64,000 bases of DNA, taken from positions 2,542,001 through 2,606,000 of the forward strand of contig NZ_CP104900.1 in NCBI RefSeq assembly GCF_025449215.1. Direction: 5' to 3'. The DNA comes from Shewanella seohaensis. GTDB taxonomy: Bacteria; Pseudomonadota; Gammaproteobacteria; Enterobacterales; Shewanellaceae. The notes beneath the pieces were generated by a model. The model made no database searches. It had not been told where the DNA came from and saw nothing but the letters and a program-made list of their open reading frames with translations. A program made the position numbers and the translations under genes. Of this stretch, positions 63,951-64,000 are shown piece after piece; the stretch's first letter is position 1, and each line of letters begins with the position of its first letter.

Positions 63951-64000
63951 CGACTAAATACCTAAAATTCACCCCTGATTTACAAAGATTGTTCATCTTA

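Noticed and set aside
1..64000. CRISPR array or prophage
   Set aside because: No regularly spaced repeats with unique spacers, and no phage structural or lysis genes were seen.

Overview
The window looks like chromosomal DNA of a Shewanella-type gammaproteobacterium. This rests on gene content and order (the divergent ycgL/minCDE pair followed by an MltB-type protein and ycgN, gloB-methyltransferase-LysR-rnhA-dnaQ, msrBA, a TIGR03503 protein, a GlyGly-CTERM lipoprotein, VCR-like attC sites), not on a database search. Most of it is housekeeping DNA.

Layout. 1-2.9 kb: minus-strand efflux operon (AI-2E-type permease, NodT outer-membrane factor, HlyD protein cut by the left edge). 3.5-12.6 kb: RbgA-like GTPase, 2OG-Fe(II) oxygenase, MsrBA, HemB, TsaB, an HExxH membrane protein, an exported methyltransferase and a hydrolase. 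12.8-19.5 kb: fadD, rnd, minCDE, ycgL, an MltB-family protein, ycgN. 19.8-27.6 kb: ppiB, an RhlE-type helicase, a DUF885 lipoprotein, an RraA-like protein, an AsmA protein and a BsuPI-like protein. 27.9-35.3 kb: mltD, gloB, a methyltransferase, a LysR regulator, rnhA, dnaQ, a TIGR03503 protein. 35.4-40.6 kb: two tRNA-Asp genes, then a cation/proton antiporter between two inverted copies of a 1.3 kb IS3-family element. 40.7-47.5 kb: fadE, a YafJ-like amidotransferase, a DUF3108 protein, an alkyltransferase-like protein, a peptide deformylase and a rhombosortase-target lipoprotein. 47.5-50.9 kb: an accessory island with a LexA-like box, a palindrome cluster and three integron gene cassettes with recognisable attC sites but no integrase. 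51-64 kb: a VOC protein, then a starch/maltodextrin locus (two exported GH13 enzymes, TonB-dependent receptor, cytoplasmic alpha-glucosidase, sugar MFS transporter), and an RsmB-like rRNA methyltransferase.

Three structural results stand out. First, the 3-bp target duplications of the two IS copies match crosswise, so the antiporter segment was inverted by recombination between them (or was mis-oriented in assembly); turning it back puts a terminator just behind the antiporter. Second, 47.9-50.5 kb is a small array of mobile gene cassettes without an integrase gene. Third, at least ten genes carry frameshifts, nearly all single-base losses in short homopolymers; restoring one base gives a family-typical length each time. 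As these include rnhA, dnaQ and minC, sequencing error is the likeliest cause.

In the sugar locus, starch is probably cut outside or in the periplasm by the two exported amylases, maltodextrins enter through the TonB receptor, the cytoplasmic glucosidase releases glucose, and the MFS carrier imports free sugar. Two near-identical LacI-type palindromes lie in the divergent intergenic region that drives the receptor and glucosidase.
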